Positions 53,535 to 64,000 of a stretch of DNA of 64,000 bases are shown here, one piece after another. Source of the stretch: Meloidogyne chitwoodi (taxonomy: Eukaryota > Nematoda > Chromadorea > Rhabditida > Meloidogynidae). Location of the stretch: assembly GCA_015183035.1 (NCBI GenBank), contig JACZZP010000005.1, forward strand, positions 248,001 to 312,000, read 5' to 3'. Each line of letters opens with the position of its first letter. Positions within the stretch are counted from its first letter, which is position 1. A program made the translations under genes and the position numbers. The notes under the pieces were generated by a model. The model was not told the origin of the DNA. It did not search any database and saw nothing but the letters and a program-made list of their open reading frames with translations.

Positions 53535-54016
53535 TTAATTATCTTTGCATTCTTCAAATTCACCATTGGCTTTACTTGTCTAAAAATTTATAAAAATATT
53601 AAAATTAATTAATTAATAAAAAACCTTTAATTGTTTCCATGAATCAGCTGAGCAGCTATTCGGTTTTTCTTTGGGAAAACACCAAGATTGTTTGCCTGAT
53701 TCTTCTTTTCTACTAAAAAATAGTTTGATATTAATTATAAAAAATTAAAATTAAAAAGACTCTTTTTGTAAGGACATTTAAGGATAATCCGGATATAAGG
53801 AGGGTGTTCTTATAAATGGATTATTTGTAAAAAGGTCCTTTTAATTTTTTAAAAAATATTAAAAATGTTAAAAAAAAATAAAAATAACCCTAAGCAAAGC
53901 TTAAAGTCTGGAACTGCCAAATATGTTGGTGGCAAAGCACTTCCTCCTCCTCCTCCATCACTTTCAACACTGCCTAACATTAAAATTGTTAGAAGAAAAT
54001 AAAATAATATTTTCAT
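53535..54016 (-). CDS. small secreted four-Cys protein
   Basis: Exons 53889-54016, 53625-53712 and 53535-53579 (phases 2 and 0) give 86 aa. N-terminal signal peptide (KILFYFLLTILMLGSVES), then a Gly run, then a compact region with four cysteines: DFKLCLG, QSWCFPKEKP, NSCSADSWKQL and EECKDN at the C-terminus. There is no dibasic site and no similarity to the array peptides. The family is not recognised; it is likely extracellular. Confidence 0.72.
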
Positions 54017-55259
54017 ATTTTTTTAAATCTTAAAAAAAAATAAAAATACTGGTAAATAAATAAAATAAAAATTAAAAAATATTTATTTCCTTCCTTTCTA
54101 TTAAATTATTGACAAAACTGGATGGATATCTCATTATTTTTAATAAATCTGTTGGTAAAAGAGGATGATTTATTTACCCTTTTTTTATTTGTTTGTATAA
54201 ACTTTTAATTATTTACGTTTAAAAAAAATAATTTAATCCTATTTTTAATTAAAAAAGAGAAAAAATTTTTTTTTCAATTAAATTTAATTTTTTTTAATTG
54301 AAATTGGGGGAGATAAGGTTTAGTGATGATTGTGTTCACGTGTTTATAAAATTAACAAAAATTAACCTAATTTCGTAAAATTTTGTGTGAATATCCCAAA
54401 TAGTGTTATCTAACATATCCAAAAATTAAAAAATTTTTGGAAAAATATTTCAAAAGTTATGGTTAAAAAATGGAAAAATTTTCGAAATTTTGGGACATTT
54501 TTGCCTATATTTGCTTTTATATTGGATCTAAAATTTTGAAGCTTTTGGAATTATTAGATAACACAATTGTGGATAAAAATACAAAATTTCATGTTTTAAG
54601 GTACTTATTTGCCCGTTTTATAAACGTTCGCGTAACGTTAATGCTAACGTGTAACAAATGCCTGTAATACCTAGGAAGAAATGATAAAAAATAAATTTCT
54701 CTTTTTAAATAAAATGATTAATAAAATATTTTACTTCAATATTTATTATATTTATTTATTAAAAAAGGAAATTTATAATAAAAAAATATTTATTTGTGTA
54801 CATATAAGAATAAATGTGTAGGATGTTTTTATTGTTTACCATTAAATTTTGTCAAAAATAAAAAAGAAAACGAGGAAAATTTTTATCGGCCAATTTTCGT
54901 GTTTTTTAAATACATAATTACTCAAAATAAGAATTTAATGTCTATTTTTTAAATTAAAAAACAATTTTTAATAGACCAAGTTTCAGTTGTCCTTTTGAAT
55001 TTGACAAAGAATATTAGTCATTATGGGGGGACAAATTAAATTTTTTATTTTTTTAGAATGAAAAAACAACTATTGTTTATCTCAATTTTTATTTTTAGTC
55101 AAAAATAAAAATAATAATTAAAATACATTTTTAACTCTTAATTGGGAGAGGGGAATATTAAAGGGTTTTTTGGTTCCTAAAGGAGGAATTAATTTCTAAT
55201 TTTATAATAATAGAGGAAATGTATTCATAATTTCATTTTAAAGACAAACTTTCATCTTT
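54017..55259. other. intergenic region with a foldback segment
   Basis: Between 54335 and 54665 the words GTGTTATCTAACA and TTAGATAACAC, and ACAAAATTTTACG-like sequences, face each other inverted. This suggests a ~330-bp foldback element; the open frame at 54470-54667 lies inside it and is not a gene. The rest is plain AT-rich spacer. Confidence 0.5.
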
Positions 55260-58200
55260 TTAGTTTATTCTATTTTTAATGGAGAAATGTACGCGTTGTA
55301 CTCTAAGGCATTGTTCACGGAAACGTTTGCATTCATCTACCAAATCTGCCAAATTTCGATCACCACAAAGCTGTCTTATTCTTTTGTCTAGACTTCTGTG
55401 GTAAATAATAAATTTTTATATATTAGATTTGTTCCCTTCGCACTACCACTATGTTCCTCACGCACTACTACTATGTTCCCTTCACTCTACTTATTTTGTC
55501 CCAGATTTACTACTTATCTAAATACCCCAGGATTTCAGTAGTTATCTCTCTCTAAGATAATTTCCAAGGTGGAATAAGTTAGAGATTGTATTATTTATTA
55601 CCTATATTCCTCCCTCTCTAATAATAATCCAATATCTTCCATTTCGTAGTATCTATCACAAAGTTCAGTTAATGTCATAGACTTCAGCACAGGTAAACGG
55701 AACACCATAGCAATAAAAAATAGGTCCAAAATTAGCGAAGTCATAAGTTCTTTTTTCTTAAAAAATAACTAAATTTTTAAATTTTTATCTCCTTACAGTA
55801 TTTAGTTCCCCACATAAATATCTCTCACATGCTCGTTTCAATACAGGTAAATCATTCAACTCTGCATCAATGAGAAAATCAACAAAGTCTTCAACATAGT
55901 CCAATTCAGGAAGCACAACTTTATTAAAGTACCTATAAGGAAATTAATTATATTAAGGAGTCGAATGTTATGATTGGAGTTTTGGGATTTGTTGTAAGAT
56001 ATATTGGTTCCTCATGCACTACCACTATGTTCCCTTCACACTACCACTATGTTCCCTTCACACTACCACTCTGTTCCTTTCGCACTACCACTATGTTCTC
56101 TTCACACTACCACTATGTTCCCTTCACACTACCACTATGTTCCCTTCACACTGTAACTTACATATTAGCTAAAGTATCATGAACTTCAGCTTTATTTTCC
56201 TCATTACATTCAAAAGGAATATCCTCTTCATCCTCTCGTTCCAATTCACAGACAGAACAGCTACGAGTAATAGTAAATGGTTCTTCTGATTGTGATAAAT
56301 TAGTTTTTTCTCCATAATTATGATGTTGATAGCTATTTGGAACTAACAACTGAAAATTAATTTTATTCTGATTTTAGGAACAGAATTCTGCTTTTTAAAA
56401 TCAAAATTCTGATTTTTTAAACGAGAATTCTGAATTTAAAAAAGCTGAATTCTGATTTTTTAAATTTTGATATTTAATATCAAAATTCTGGTCTTTTTTA
56501 AATAAAATCTCTACAATAAGTGAAGCTCGTCTCTCACAGCTCTCACAACAAGCGACAAGCAATTTTTTAAACAAATGAGGTTCTGAAGTACGATAATGAG
56601 GTATAATAATTACTGTTTGGTTTGATATAGATTTGATTTGTTTAATTTGTGTATTTTCAATTAAATTATTGTTTTTTTCTTCGTTTTTATTAGAATTTAT
56701 TTTCTCTGTTTGTATATTTGACTTAAAAAATTAAATAAATGTTAATAGATACACAAATGCTTAATAAAAAATACTTTATTAAATTTCTGTATGCTGGTTT
56801 TTCCTTTTAAATCAAAATTCTGATTTTTTAAAACAAAATTCTGATTTTTTAAATCAAAATTCTGATTTTTCAAAACAAAATTCTGATTTTTTAAAATAAA
56901 ATTCTGATTTTTTAAAACAAAATTTTGATTTTTAAAACCAAAATTCTGATTTTTTTAATTTTTTATCACCTTTTGTTTATTTTGTTGTTCCCCATCATCT
57001 TTTTCTTCTTTTAAAATTAATTCTCCATGTGAATGTCTTTGTGAGCCTTTTCTACTACCATAATTAGAAGAACAACGTTCAAATTCTCTTCTTTCCCTTT
57101 CCCTATCCATTACACGATTAAATGTTCTTTCTAAATCAAGTTTTCTGTTTCCAGTAATAATTTTGTGATGACCATCTGATGCACTTCTTGGCCTTTTAAT
57201 TATTTTTAAATTAAATAAATTAGATTAATTAAGATTAGGTACTAGTCAATTAAATTTTATAGAAAGATAAAAGGTCCTTTAACAATTTTCAAATTCGAAA
57301 AGAACTCTTTCAAATGAGGGACTTTAAATTTAACCTTTTTTCATTCCCCTTAAAAAATTAAAAAAAAACCTTCTATTAGAGCATTTTCTCCAAACTTTAC
57401 TGCTAACCCTAGCTCTATAATTAGCTGTCAAAAAAGAATGTATAGGTGTAGGAGAAACAGCATTTAAATAATTATCAGCACGAAAATGATCAGAATCCAT
57501 TTCAATTAATAAAGAAAGTCTTATTATTTTGCCAATATTTTGACGTATATAGCCACTTATTTGATTACAATCTTTAAAGGTTAATTCACATTCACTACCT
57601 CGGGAAACGTTTAAAATGTGTTCTGAAAATTTTAAAAATTAAATTAATCTAAATTTTTTAAATTAAAAAAAAACATTGGAAGGTTGGCGCACATTAAGGG
57701 TTTAGGGGACTAAATAGGAGTTTAGTCCAATTTAATTAAAAAATTTCCTTCCGATAAAGACTATATTTGTCTTTTTTATTCCTACAAGTAGAGACTAATT
57801 AATTTTTTACTTTACACTTGTTCCCTTCACACTACCATTGTTCCCTTCACACTACCCTGACCTACACATATATAAGTAATGAGTACAATCCAAAAGAAAA
57901 ATTTAAAAAACTGCAAAAAAGATAAAATTAAGGCTTTAAATACTGATAAAAAATACAAAAAATTAACTTACTATCTTCAAGGGCTGAATGACACTCTTGA
58001 ACATCTCTATACTGTCTCACTTCTTTTTCACTTATAAAATGTACCTAAATTAAATTTTAAATTTTAATTCATTAATATATTTATTTACCTGTGCCTTTAA
58101 TTTTACATTATTAACTGGCCCATCCAAATAATAAAGTGAAATGGCCACATAACCCTTTTCGGCACTCGAAGGACTTTCTTCTTCATCCTCCTCTTCATCC

Positions 58201-58547
58201 TCTTCCTCTTCTTCGCCTTCTTCATTTTTTTCTTCTTCCTCATCCCCACTTGGGTTGATTTGTGTAATTTCATCTTTAACTTGACCCTCATTTCCAATTT
58301 GTCCATTTTTACAAAATTTTAATTTTTTCATCATTCTCTCAGGTATTCCATGCATTTTTAACGTCCATTGAAAGCTAACATGTTCATAAACAGTTGCAAA
58401 TTTTGGAGAAATGTGTAAAATTGTATTTTCGCCATTTGGCCCTAATTGTCTAAGTTGAACACGTACATGCCAATTATAACGAAATCCAAGGTTATTTTTT
58501 TGTTTAATAATAATATTTTTATTATTATTTATTTGTTGGGAAGGCAT
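55260..58547 (-). CDS. BTB/BACK-like protein of unknown function
   Basis: Nine exons: 58089-58547, 57972-58044, 57370-57622, 56970-57192, 56515-56721, 56162-56349, 55797-55932, 55602-55756 and 55260-55395, giving 609 aa with all phases closed. The N-terminal ~150 residues contain RYNWHVRVQLRQLGPNGEN and FQWTLKMHGIPERM, which could be a MATH-like beta fold, then a long Glu run. The middle part is polar and Lys/Ser rich. The C-terminal ~230 residues include DYVEDFVDFLIDAELNDLPV followed by LKRACERYLCGEL, a pattern like the last BTB helices, and a helical BACK-like tail. A CUL3 adaptor role is possible but only inferred. Intron 6 holds the 22-bp minisatellite. Confidence 0.68.
55436..55490 (+). 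repeat. diverged 22-bp minisatellite, about 2.5 copies, BTB-gene intron 8
   Basis: GTTCCCTTCGCACTACCACT, GTTCCTCACGCACTACTACT and GTTCCCTTCACTCTAC in a row, the same unit as at 36997-37278. Confidence 0.88.
56013..56153 (+). repeat. 22-bp minisatellite, about 6.5 copies, BTB-gene intron 6
   Basis: Copies of GTTCCCTTCACACTACCACT plus AT in a perfect 22-bp period with a few substitutions (CTTTCGCAC, TTCTCTTC). Confidence 0.93.
56360..56965. repeat. TCAGAATT-family clusters in BTB-gene introns
   Basis: Two clusters (56360-56490 and 56800-56960) of AAAATTCTGATTTTTTAAA units flank exon 5 and account for most of introns 4 and 5. Confidence 0.85.
57820..57860 (+). repeat. two-copy 22-bp-type repeat, BTB-gene intron 2
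   Basis: GTTCCCTTCACACTACCATT directly followed by GTTCCCTTCACACTACCC, the shortest site of the family. Confidence 0.88.
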
Positions 58548-60353
58548 ATTGATTTGTTTATCGAAAAAAATAAAGAAATGATTTTTCTTCTTTTTTATTT
58601 CAATTTAATCCTTTAGGAAAACAAGAAAAATTTTTTTTAATAATAAAAAAATTAAAAAAAAAAATTTTTTTTAATTTAAATTAAGGTTTAAATAAATTAA
58701 TTAAAAATAAAAAATAAATTAATTTAAAAAATTAATTTGGAGATTTCGAAAATAAATTGTTGTATTTTTATAAAAACAAAATTTTGAATCAAATAATAAA
58801 ATAAATGTAAAATAATAATTTTGTCAAGTAATTTTAGTATTATATTTATATTTATCAATTCATAAAATAAAGTCCTCTATTTTTATTAAATATTTATATT
58901 TATGCAAATCTCTGCCAGCACTTTAATTGATAAAAAAATAAATAAAACTTTTTATTAAAAATTAAACTTTTTTTATAATTAATTTATTTTTTTCCATTTA
59001 TTATTTTAAAAACATTATTAAAATTTTAAAAGAGAGAATAACAAAAAAACACCAAAAATTAAAAATTTTAATTTTTTCGGTGAATTGTCTATTCGGCAAA
59101 TTGTCTCTCCAATATTTTCCCTTTTTTCTCTTAAGCATTCTCTAACAGAACATTTCAAGTTTAAACTTGAAAAGTTCTTTCTCTGTTTTTCTATTTTTGT
59201 ATATTTTAATATAAAGGGGAAGAATTACACTAATATATATTAAGCAAAAAAAAAGAAAAATAAGACAAAATATATATAAACTGTTAAAATTAGTTAATAA
59301 AAAATTTATTAACGCTTTAAAAAAATTTTTTTTTTATTTACAAGTTAACATAAAAAGAGAGAAAAGAACGTTAAAAATAATTGTGTATTTTGATTCAATC
59401 AAATATGCCATTTTTAAAAGAAAAAATAAAAAAATAAATATTGAGATGGAACTTATTTTTATTACACAACATTTTTAGCAAATTTTTTTGTATTTTCTTA
59501 CACATTAAATTAATAATTGATTATTAGCATTTTTTAAATTTATTAAAATACCTTGGGGTCAATCCCTTTAGGATTACCTCTGAAAATTAATTTTTTTATT
59601 TAAGATTTTTCAATAGGAGTTAAATCTTATATTAATTAAAGATAAAAAAATTAATTAATTTACTTTGTGTTTTTTGTCACATTTATTCCAACCAATTGAG
59701 TATTTTTAAATTTAATAAAAAACCCCCAAAAAAATAAATTTTTGGCCACTCCTTTTTTCTTTTTTAATTTGTCAATTTCTTTGGGCAAAAAAAAATGTTG
59801 TAAAAATTGTACCTTTATTGGTTTTTCTTTTTTTATTTATTTTTATACCTGTTCTTTCTGCTCAATGTCATTTTCCCAATCGCTTTCATTTCCGCCCAAT
59901 TTGTCTCTCAGAAAATCCGCCTTGTCATTTCATTAAAGTTTATTTTTATTTATTTATTTCTCTTTTTTAAGGATTTTTAAAACAACAATAATTTTAAATT
60001 AAATTTAAAAAAAATTTTTTTCCCTCATTTTTAATGTGTACAGTAGAGTCTCATTTTGAAATTAAATTAAAAAAAAAATTTTCCTCCAAGGTACATTAGA
60101 GTCTCATTTTTAAATAATTAGATAGACAATGCGTGACCTCGCAAATAGTCACGCATTTTTTAATACGGTATTTTAGAGTCTAAAACTCGAAAGAGTTGTG
60201 ACTCAATTTTGAGACTCAAATGGTAGTGGGGTAAAAAATATTTTTTTTAATTTTAAAATTAAACCCCAGGGGCTAAAATGATAAAATCTATTTAATTTAA
60301 TAATTAATTAAATTTTTAAAAATTAAAATAAATAAATTAATTAATTGTACAAA
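58548..60353. promoter_or_regulatory. divergent intergenic region between the BTB-like gene and Wnt
   Basis: 1.8 kb of AT-rich DNA between two head-to-head genes. It contains three copies of a TAGAGTCTCATTTT word (60054, 60090, 60175) and a GCGTGAC/GTCACGC hairpin at 60128-60160. A weak minus-strand pair of exon-like segments lies at 59545-59700 but is not supported. Confidence 0.45.
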
Positions 60354-63300
60354 ATGACATTAAATAATAACAACAACAATAAAAATAAAAAACATTTTTT
60401 ATTAGTCAGCCTATTAATAATTTTTCACCCTGTTAATTGCTCTTGGTTTGTTTTTTTTTTAATAATTTAAAAAAAAAAATATTATAAAATTTTTTAAATT
60501 GAAAATATCAGATAGAAAGACGTCTAGCTAATAATTAAAAAATAAATTAAAATATTTTCTGAACTTTTTTTAATTTTAAAAAATTTTAATTTAAAATGTT
60601 CTTTTTCTTTAATTTTTTTATTATTTTTTTCTCAATTTATTTTGAAAAAAATATTTTTTTCTTTGACGGTTTCTTCTTTCCCCTCAATAAAATAAAAAAA
60701 TCGCCATGTTTCTTTCTTGATTGTTTTCCCAAAATTGTTGGTCATAAAAAATATTTTTTTATTTTATTTAAAGGCGGCAAAAGATACCTATAAAAATAAC
60801 AAAAATAGTTTTATTTCTCTTTTATTTTTAAAACTTTTTTTATTACCTAAAAAAATATTTTTTTTAAAAAAGACAAAACACTCAACAATTTGAAATTAAA
60901 AAAATTAAAAAAAAATATTTTTAATTAAATGTGCACCTAAATATTTAAAAAAAAATAAAAATTAATTCACACAAAAAAAAGATAGTTTTTAATTAATATA
61001 TTTTGTTTAACCCAACATCGTAAAAATGAAAAAGGACATGGGAAAGTTGTAAAAAAGAAATGTTTGAAGAATGAAAGATATATTTTGTGAAAAAAATAAG
61101 AGCTTTTTTTGCTTGAGTTTTGTTTAAAATCAGAATTTTTTTAATTCTGATTTTGCAAGAAATTCTGATTTTTGTAAGAAATTCTGATTTTTGTAAAATT
61201 CTGATTTTTAAATAATGTTTTTCTGAAAAATTCTGTTTTCTAAAGAAATTCTGTTTTTGGAATAATTCTGATTTTACCTAAATTCTGATTTTGAAAAGAC
61301 TTGTTCCAAAAACTTAACCAACTTTATTTAAAATTCTTTTAAATAAATTTTAAAGGTTAATGACTGCCCAATTATCCTCTGCAATTTCTTCACCTGATTA
61401 CTATAATTGTCAAATGCAACCAGGTTTAGTAAAGCATCAACGTGAAATTTGTTTAAAACATCCTGCTGCTATGAGGGCAATTAGCGGTATTTTTAATTTA
61501 AAAAATGTATATCAGACTCAACTGTCATACCTTCAAAATTTAAAAATTTTTTTAATTTTTTCAGAAGGTTTAAGAAATGCTATCGATGAGTGTCACATTC
61601 AATTTCAGAGAGTTTTTAATTAAATATTATTTAATTAATTAATTTAAAGGAACGCTGGAATTGCTCCGCTAGTTTTGGAGTTGTTGGTCCAGTAAAAGGA
61701 GGTAAATAATAATTAATTTTTTATTTTATTTACTTCTTATACAGTAGACTTTTACATATAAAAAAATGTGATATTAGTTTTAATATCAGAAATTAGAAGA
61801 AAACCAGAATTTTTAAAAATAAAAAAACAGAATTTTTAAAAATCAGAAAAAATCAGAATTTTTAAAAATAATAAAAAATCAGAATTTTTAAAAATCAGAA
61901 TTTTTACTTCGTTTTAGCAGCAACCGCAGAGACAGCTTTTATCTACGCCATATCCTCAGGTGGTGCCTCTCATTCTTTGGCTCGTGCCTGTTCTAGAGGA
62001 TTAATTCCAGAATGTGGATGTGGTGGTGGAGAACAAACTATTGTTAGTGTTATTTTTAATAATATTAAAAAAAAATAATTGGGAAAAAAATATAGAAGAA
62101 ATTAAATATTAGTAGAGGTTAAGGCACATTCTCCGTTTAAGAGAAAAATAACACTGTGAGATAATTTTTTAAAGTTTATGATTCCTATAATTACTTTATG
62201 GACTTGAATTCAACTAAATTCCTCGAAACACCAACTCGAGAAAAATTTTATAAATTGTTTATTTATTATTAAAGTGTATGGGTAGGGGTTAAGGAACAGA
62301 AGGCTGAGAATTAAAAAAATTTATTTAATTATTTTTTCTTCCTGTATAAGAATTATTTATTTAAAATTCTTTAGTATATGCAAAACGGGGATTTTATTTT
62401 ATTTTTTAAGTCAAAAATTTTTTTTAAACAAAGGTAACAAGTGCAGCCCCAGAAGGATTCACTGGAAAGCCTGAACAAGTTTTTTACATTAAAAATTATT
62501 TTTTTTTTAAATTAATTAATTTTTTTTCTAAGTTTATTTGGGCTGGTTGTTCAGATAATATTAAATTTGCAAATCAGGTTAATTAATTTATTTTTTATTT
62601 TTTAAAAATTTATTTTAGTTTACCCGTAAATTTATTGATTCAACAGAAAAACAAATTATGGATGCCAGGCAAAATTAAAAAAAAATTTTTAATTATTTTT
62701 AATGTGTTTTAGAGCATTAATGAATTTACATAATAATCGAGTAGGCAGACGATTATTAGCTGCAAATGTACGAGAGCAGTGTAAATGTCATGGTGTTAGT
62801 GGGTAAATAAATTTAATTTTAATTAATTAATTAATTTTATTGGAAGGTAGAATATTACTTTTTTAAGTTTTTCTTAAAAAATTTTACAAAATTTATTTTT
62901 TTAAATTATTTTTGAGGTAAAAAATCAATTAAAATAGGGGAAAATTGTGATTTTATTAATTTAATGGGAATATAATTAATATAAAAAATAAAATTGAATA
63001 TTGTGCTTATACAGTAGCTTATATTTAATATTTAAAATAAATAAAAATTATTAAAATTTATTATTTTAAAGTTCTTGTGTAACAAAAACTTGTTGGCGCA
63101 CTGTCCCTAAACTAGAAGACCTCGCCTCTTTAATTAAAAAAAAATATCAAAAAGCACAACAAGTAAATTTTAAAATAATTTTTTTATTAAAATTAAATGT
63201 TTAAGGTAATGTTATCAGCAGATAGTTTTACTTTAATAATTGATAAAAAAGAGAACAGAATTTTAGACGGTAGATTGTCGCAAATAGGCACTTCTTCTTC

Positions 63301-63842
63301 TTTTAAAAGAGAACAACGATTTTTAAAAAAAGGAAAAAATAAAATTAATAAACCTGCTAGATTAGCGAGTAGATCTGAGCTTGTTTTTTTGGTATTTTTT
63401 AATTTATTTTTTTTTTTTTAATTTTTGAACCTTCTAGAGGAGAAAATTATTTTAAATTTTTGATTAAATTAAAAAAAAAATTTTTCTCAAATTTCGATTT
63501 TGTAAATTCAAAATTTGAATTTAGATATTTTTTTAGTCAAAAAAAAAATATTAAAAAAATTAATTTAGGAAGAATCCCCAGATTATTGCCTATTAGAGAT
63601 TAATTCTAGTGGTGCAAGTGGGCGTGAATGGTAATTACTTTTTAATTTATTAAAAAATTAATTTTTATTTTTCTTTCAGTTTTTCTTTGTCAGATTGTGA
63701 ACAATTATGTTGTTCTAAAGGATGGAATACTAAAAAGGTTTAAAAATAATTTTTTAAATTTTTTTATTAAATTAATTAGGAAATTCGTCAAGAACCGTGT
63801 CGTTGCAAATTTGTTTGGTGTTGCGATGTTAAATGTAAATAA
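60354..63842 (+). CDS. Wnt family secreted signalling ligand
   Basis: Lipid-modified extracellular ligand of Frizzled receptors. Exons: 60354-60445, 61356-61486, 61565-61611, 61650-61701, 61921-62042, 62434-62478, 62533-62577, 62619-62668, 62713-62802, 63072-63162, 63206-63391, 63569-63630, 63680-63737 and 63780-63842, giving ~377 aa. Exon 1 is a signal peptide ([18 protein letters not shown]), joined in phase 2. Wnt marks: [23 protein letters not shown] with the Ser that carries palmitoleate, TKTCW, and a C-terminal [13 protein letters not shown]. Intron 8 is GC-AG. The last Cys of a Wnt tail is missing if the stop at 63840-63842 is used, so a further exon outside the window is possible (donor TGTAAAT at 63836). 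The paralogue is not assigned. Confidence 0.93.
61120..61300 (+). repeat. TTCTGATTTTTGTAAGAAA cluster, Wnt intron 1
   Basis: Eight or so ~20-bp imperfect copies of AAATTCTGATTTTTGTAA. A second cluster of the same family (AATCAGAATTTTTAAAAA) lies at 61785-61915 in intron 4. Confidence 0.85.
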
Positions 63843-64000
63843 ATAAATTAATTTTTTTTTAATTTTTTTGGATTGAAAGGGAGTCCTTAAATAAATAAAA
63901 AATTTTTTTAATTTTTGAAAGAGAGTGAAAAGCCAAAAAACGCTAAGGGAACGCATCGACCAAATTAAATAAAATTTAGAATTTCTTTTTATTTTTGCTC
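63843..64000. other. 3' flank of Wnt
   Basis: AT-rich sequence to the window edge. An acceptor-like TTTAG at ~63979 could start another Wnt exon, but there is too little sequence to judge. Confidence 0.3.

Noticed and set aside
54470..54667. 65-codon plus-strand open frame
   Set aside because: Lies inside an inverted-repeat segment and has no recognisable features.
59545..59700. Possible two-exon minus-strand gene end (a segment ending GNPKGIDPKVF before a stop)
   Set aside because: The junction phase works, but no upstream exon or family match was found and the remainder is low-complexity; not enough support.

Overview
This is a eukaryotic, very AT-rich window that reads as nematode DNA. 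The evidence is a cuticle collagen with the RxRR cleavage box and C-terminal DASYC block, a TWK-type two-pore K+ channel, an 86-aa and several ~70-aa secreted Cys peptides, many 40-60 bp introns, and UUUUCAG-type 3' splice sites just upstream of several start codons (trans-splice acceptors). The base composition, intron richness and repeat content fit a root-knot nematode (Meloidogyne-like) better than the intron-poor Strongyloides; that assignment is inference. Almost every real gene is split into short exons, so I rebuilt the models by following protein similarity across GT-AG introns and checking that every intron phase closes.

Layout. 1-1771 (-): 5' part of an SLC36-type amino acid transporter. 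1772-15379: a 13.6-kb gene-poor stretch with a degenerate tRNA, a hAT-type MITE, several foldback elements and a G-rich island. 15380-23396 (+): a 19-exon CUX gene (three CUT domains plus homeodomain) carrying a 45-copy 18-bp minisatellite. 24272-25647 (+): OSGEP/KAE1, followed 163 bp later by TXNDC17 (25810-26480 +), a probable operon. 26885-27098 (-): small Cys-rich single-pass membrane protein. 27578-28808 (-): cuticle collagen. 29428-31990 (-): PKA-like AGC kinase with an acidic N-terminal extension. 33553-37510 (-): beta-glucuronidase, with one frameshift in this sequence. 39025-43981 (+): a tandem array of five small secreted Cys-rich peptide genes or remnants. 44117-46977 (-): TWK K+ channel. 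47378-49458 (-): BBS5. 50018-53074 (+): a phospholipase-B/GDSL family protein that appears to have lost its catalytic residues and carries a foldback MITE in intron 1. 53535-54016 (-): small secreted Cys protein. 55260-58547 (-): BTB-like protein. 60354-63842 (+): Wnt ligand.

The genes do not form one pathway. CUX, Wnt, PKA-like kinase, BBS5 and TWK are developmental, sensory or neuronal functions; OSGEP is tRNA modification; collagen is cuticle. The most distinctive accessory part is the peptide array: each intact member has a signal peptide, three short exons with conserved phases and a KR processing site before a six-Cys knottin-like core. Its first three members share a ~150-bp upstream block and a trans-splice acceptor.

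Repeats dominate the non-coding space. There is a dispersed TCAGAATTTTT motif that expands inside introns, a GAGACTCTAATGT motif on both strands, a 22-bp minisatellite at four separate places, and at least four MITE-like or foldback elements with recognisable ends.
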